NCBI GenBank assembly: GCA_009838385.1
Contig: VXRS01000039.1
Coordinates: 3,413 to 9,036 of the forward strand
DNA length: 5,624 nt
Source: Dehalococcoidia bacterium
GTDB taxonomy: Bacteria > Chloroflexota > Dehalococcoidia > Tepidiformales > Tepidiformaceae
Direction: 5' to 3'
Below, one piece after another: positions 5,592-5,624 of this stretch (positions are counted from its first letter, which is position 1; each line of letters begins with the position of its first letter). Both the position numbers and the translations under genes were made by a program. The notes beneath the pieces were generated by a model. The model was not told the origin of the DNA, did not search any database, and worked only from the letters and a program-made list of their open reading frames with translations.

Positions 5592-5624
5592 CTAGGGGCT
5601 CGCCGGTGAGGGGCCGTCCTCGAC
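5592..5624 (-). CDS. Possible C-terminal tail of an upstream minus-strand gene (cut by window edge)
   Basis: On the complement the edge reads VEDGPSPASP followed by TAG (5594-5592). A Pro/Ser-rich tail would suit the end of a gene entering from the right. Ten residues cannot be assigned, and the other two frames are also open here. Between it and the CCA start are 59 bp holding the -10 box described above. Confidence 0.2.
   Translation of the reverse strand, partial: VEDGPSPASP

Overview
This is a gene-dense, GC-rich bacterial chromosomal window with strong G/C preference at third codon positions. The genes look like core and regulatory genes; I see no mobile elements, RNA genes or CRISPR. 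The organism cannot be named from the sequence. The GC-rich style, the PhoR/SenX3-like kinase, the leaderless-type promoter and a selenoprotein of the carboxymuconolactone decarboxylase (CMD)/AhpD family would suit Chloroflexota (Dehalococcoidia or SAR202-like) or a neighbouring high-GC lineage. That placement is inference.

Layout. At the left edge is the N-terminus of a short-chain dehydrogenase on the minus strand (209 down to 1). It is divergent from a plus-strand gene at 333..938, across a 123-bp promoter region. The plus-strand gene is the highlight. It is a CMD/AhpD-like protein interrupted by an in-frame TGA at 513-515, exactly where the second Cys of the CxxC active site belongs, giving C-R-Y-U. 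A perfect 7-bp hairpin with a GGC loop lies 20 nt after the TGA, as expected for a bacterial SECIS element. I read it as one 201-residue selenoprotein. A conventional gene caller would split it into a 60-aa fragment and a 128-aa ORF.

The rest is a minus-strand series read from right to left: a class II CCA tRNA nucleotidyltransferase/poly(A) polymerase-type protein (start 5532, leaderless-type promoter), an APH-family phosphotransferase 2 nt later, an OmpR/PhoB-type response regulator 47 nt later, its PhoR/SenX3-like histidine kinase 9 nt later, and a 40-residue one-helix membrane protein 14 nt after the kinase (1104 down to 982). The close spacing suggests co-transcription, at least of CCA-APH and of regulator-kinase-small protein. 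This series converges on the selenoprotein gene. Two strong hairpins (968-999 and 1005-1035) sit at the junction and probably terminate transcription.

Other points worth attention are an apparent 9-bp tandem duplication in the catalytic Asp motif of the CCA enzyme, and the unannotated small membrane protein. The selenocysteine machinery (selA, selB, selC, selD) is not in this window and must be found elsewhere in the genome for the main claim to stand.
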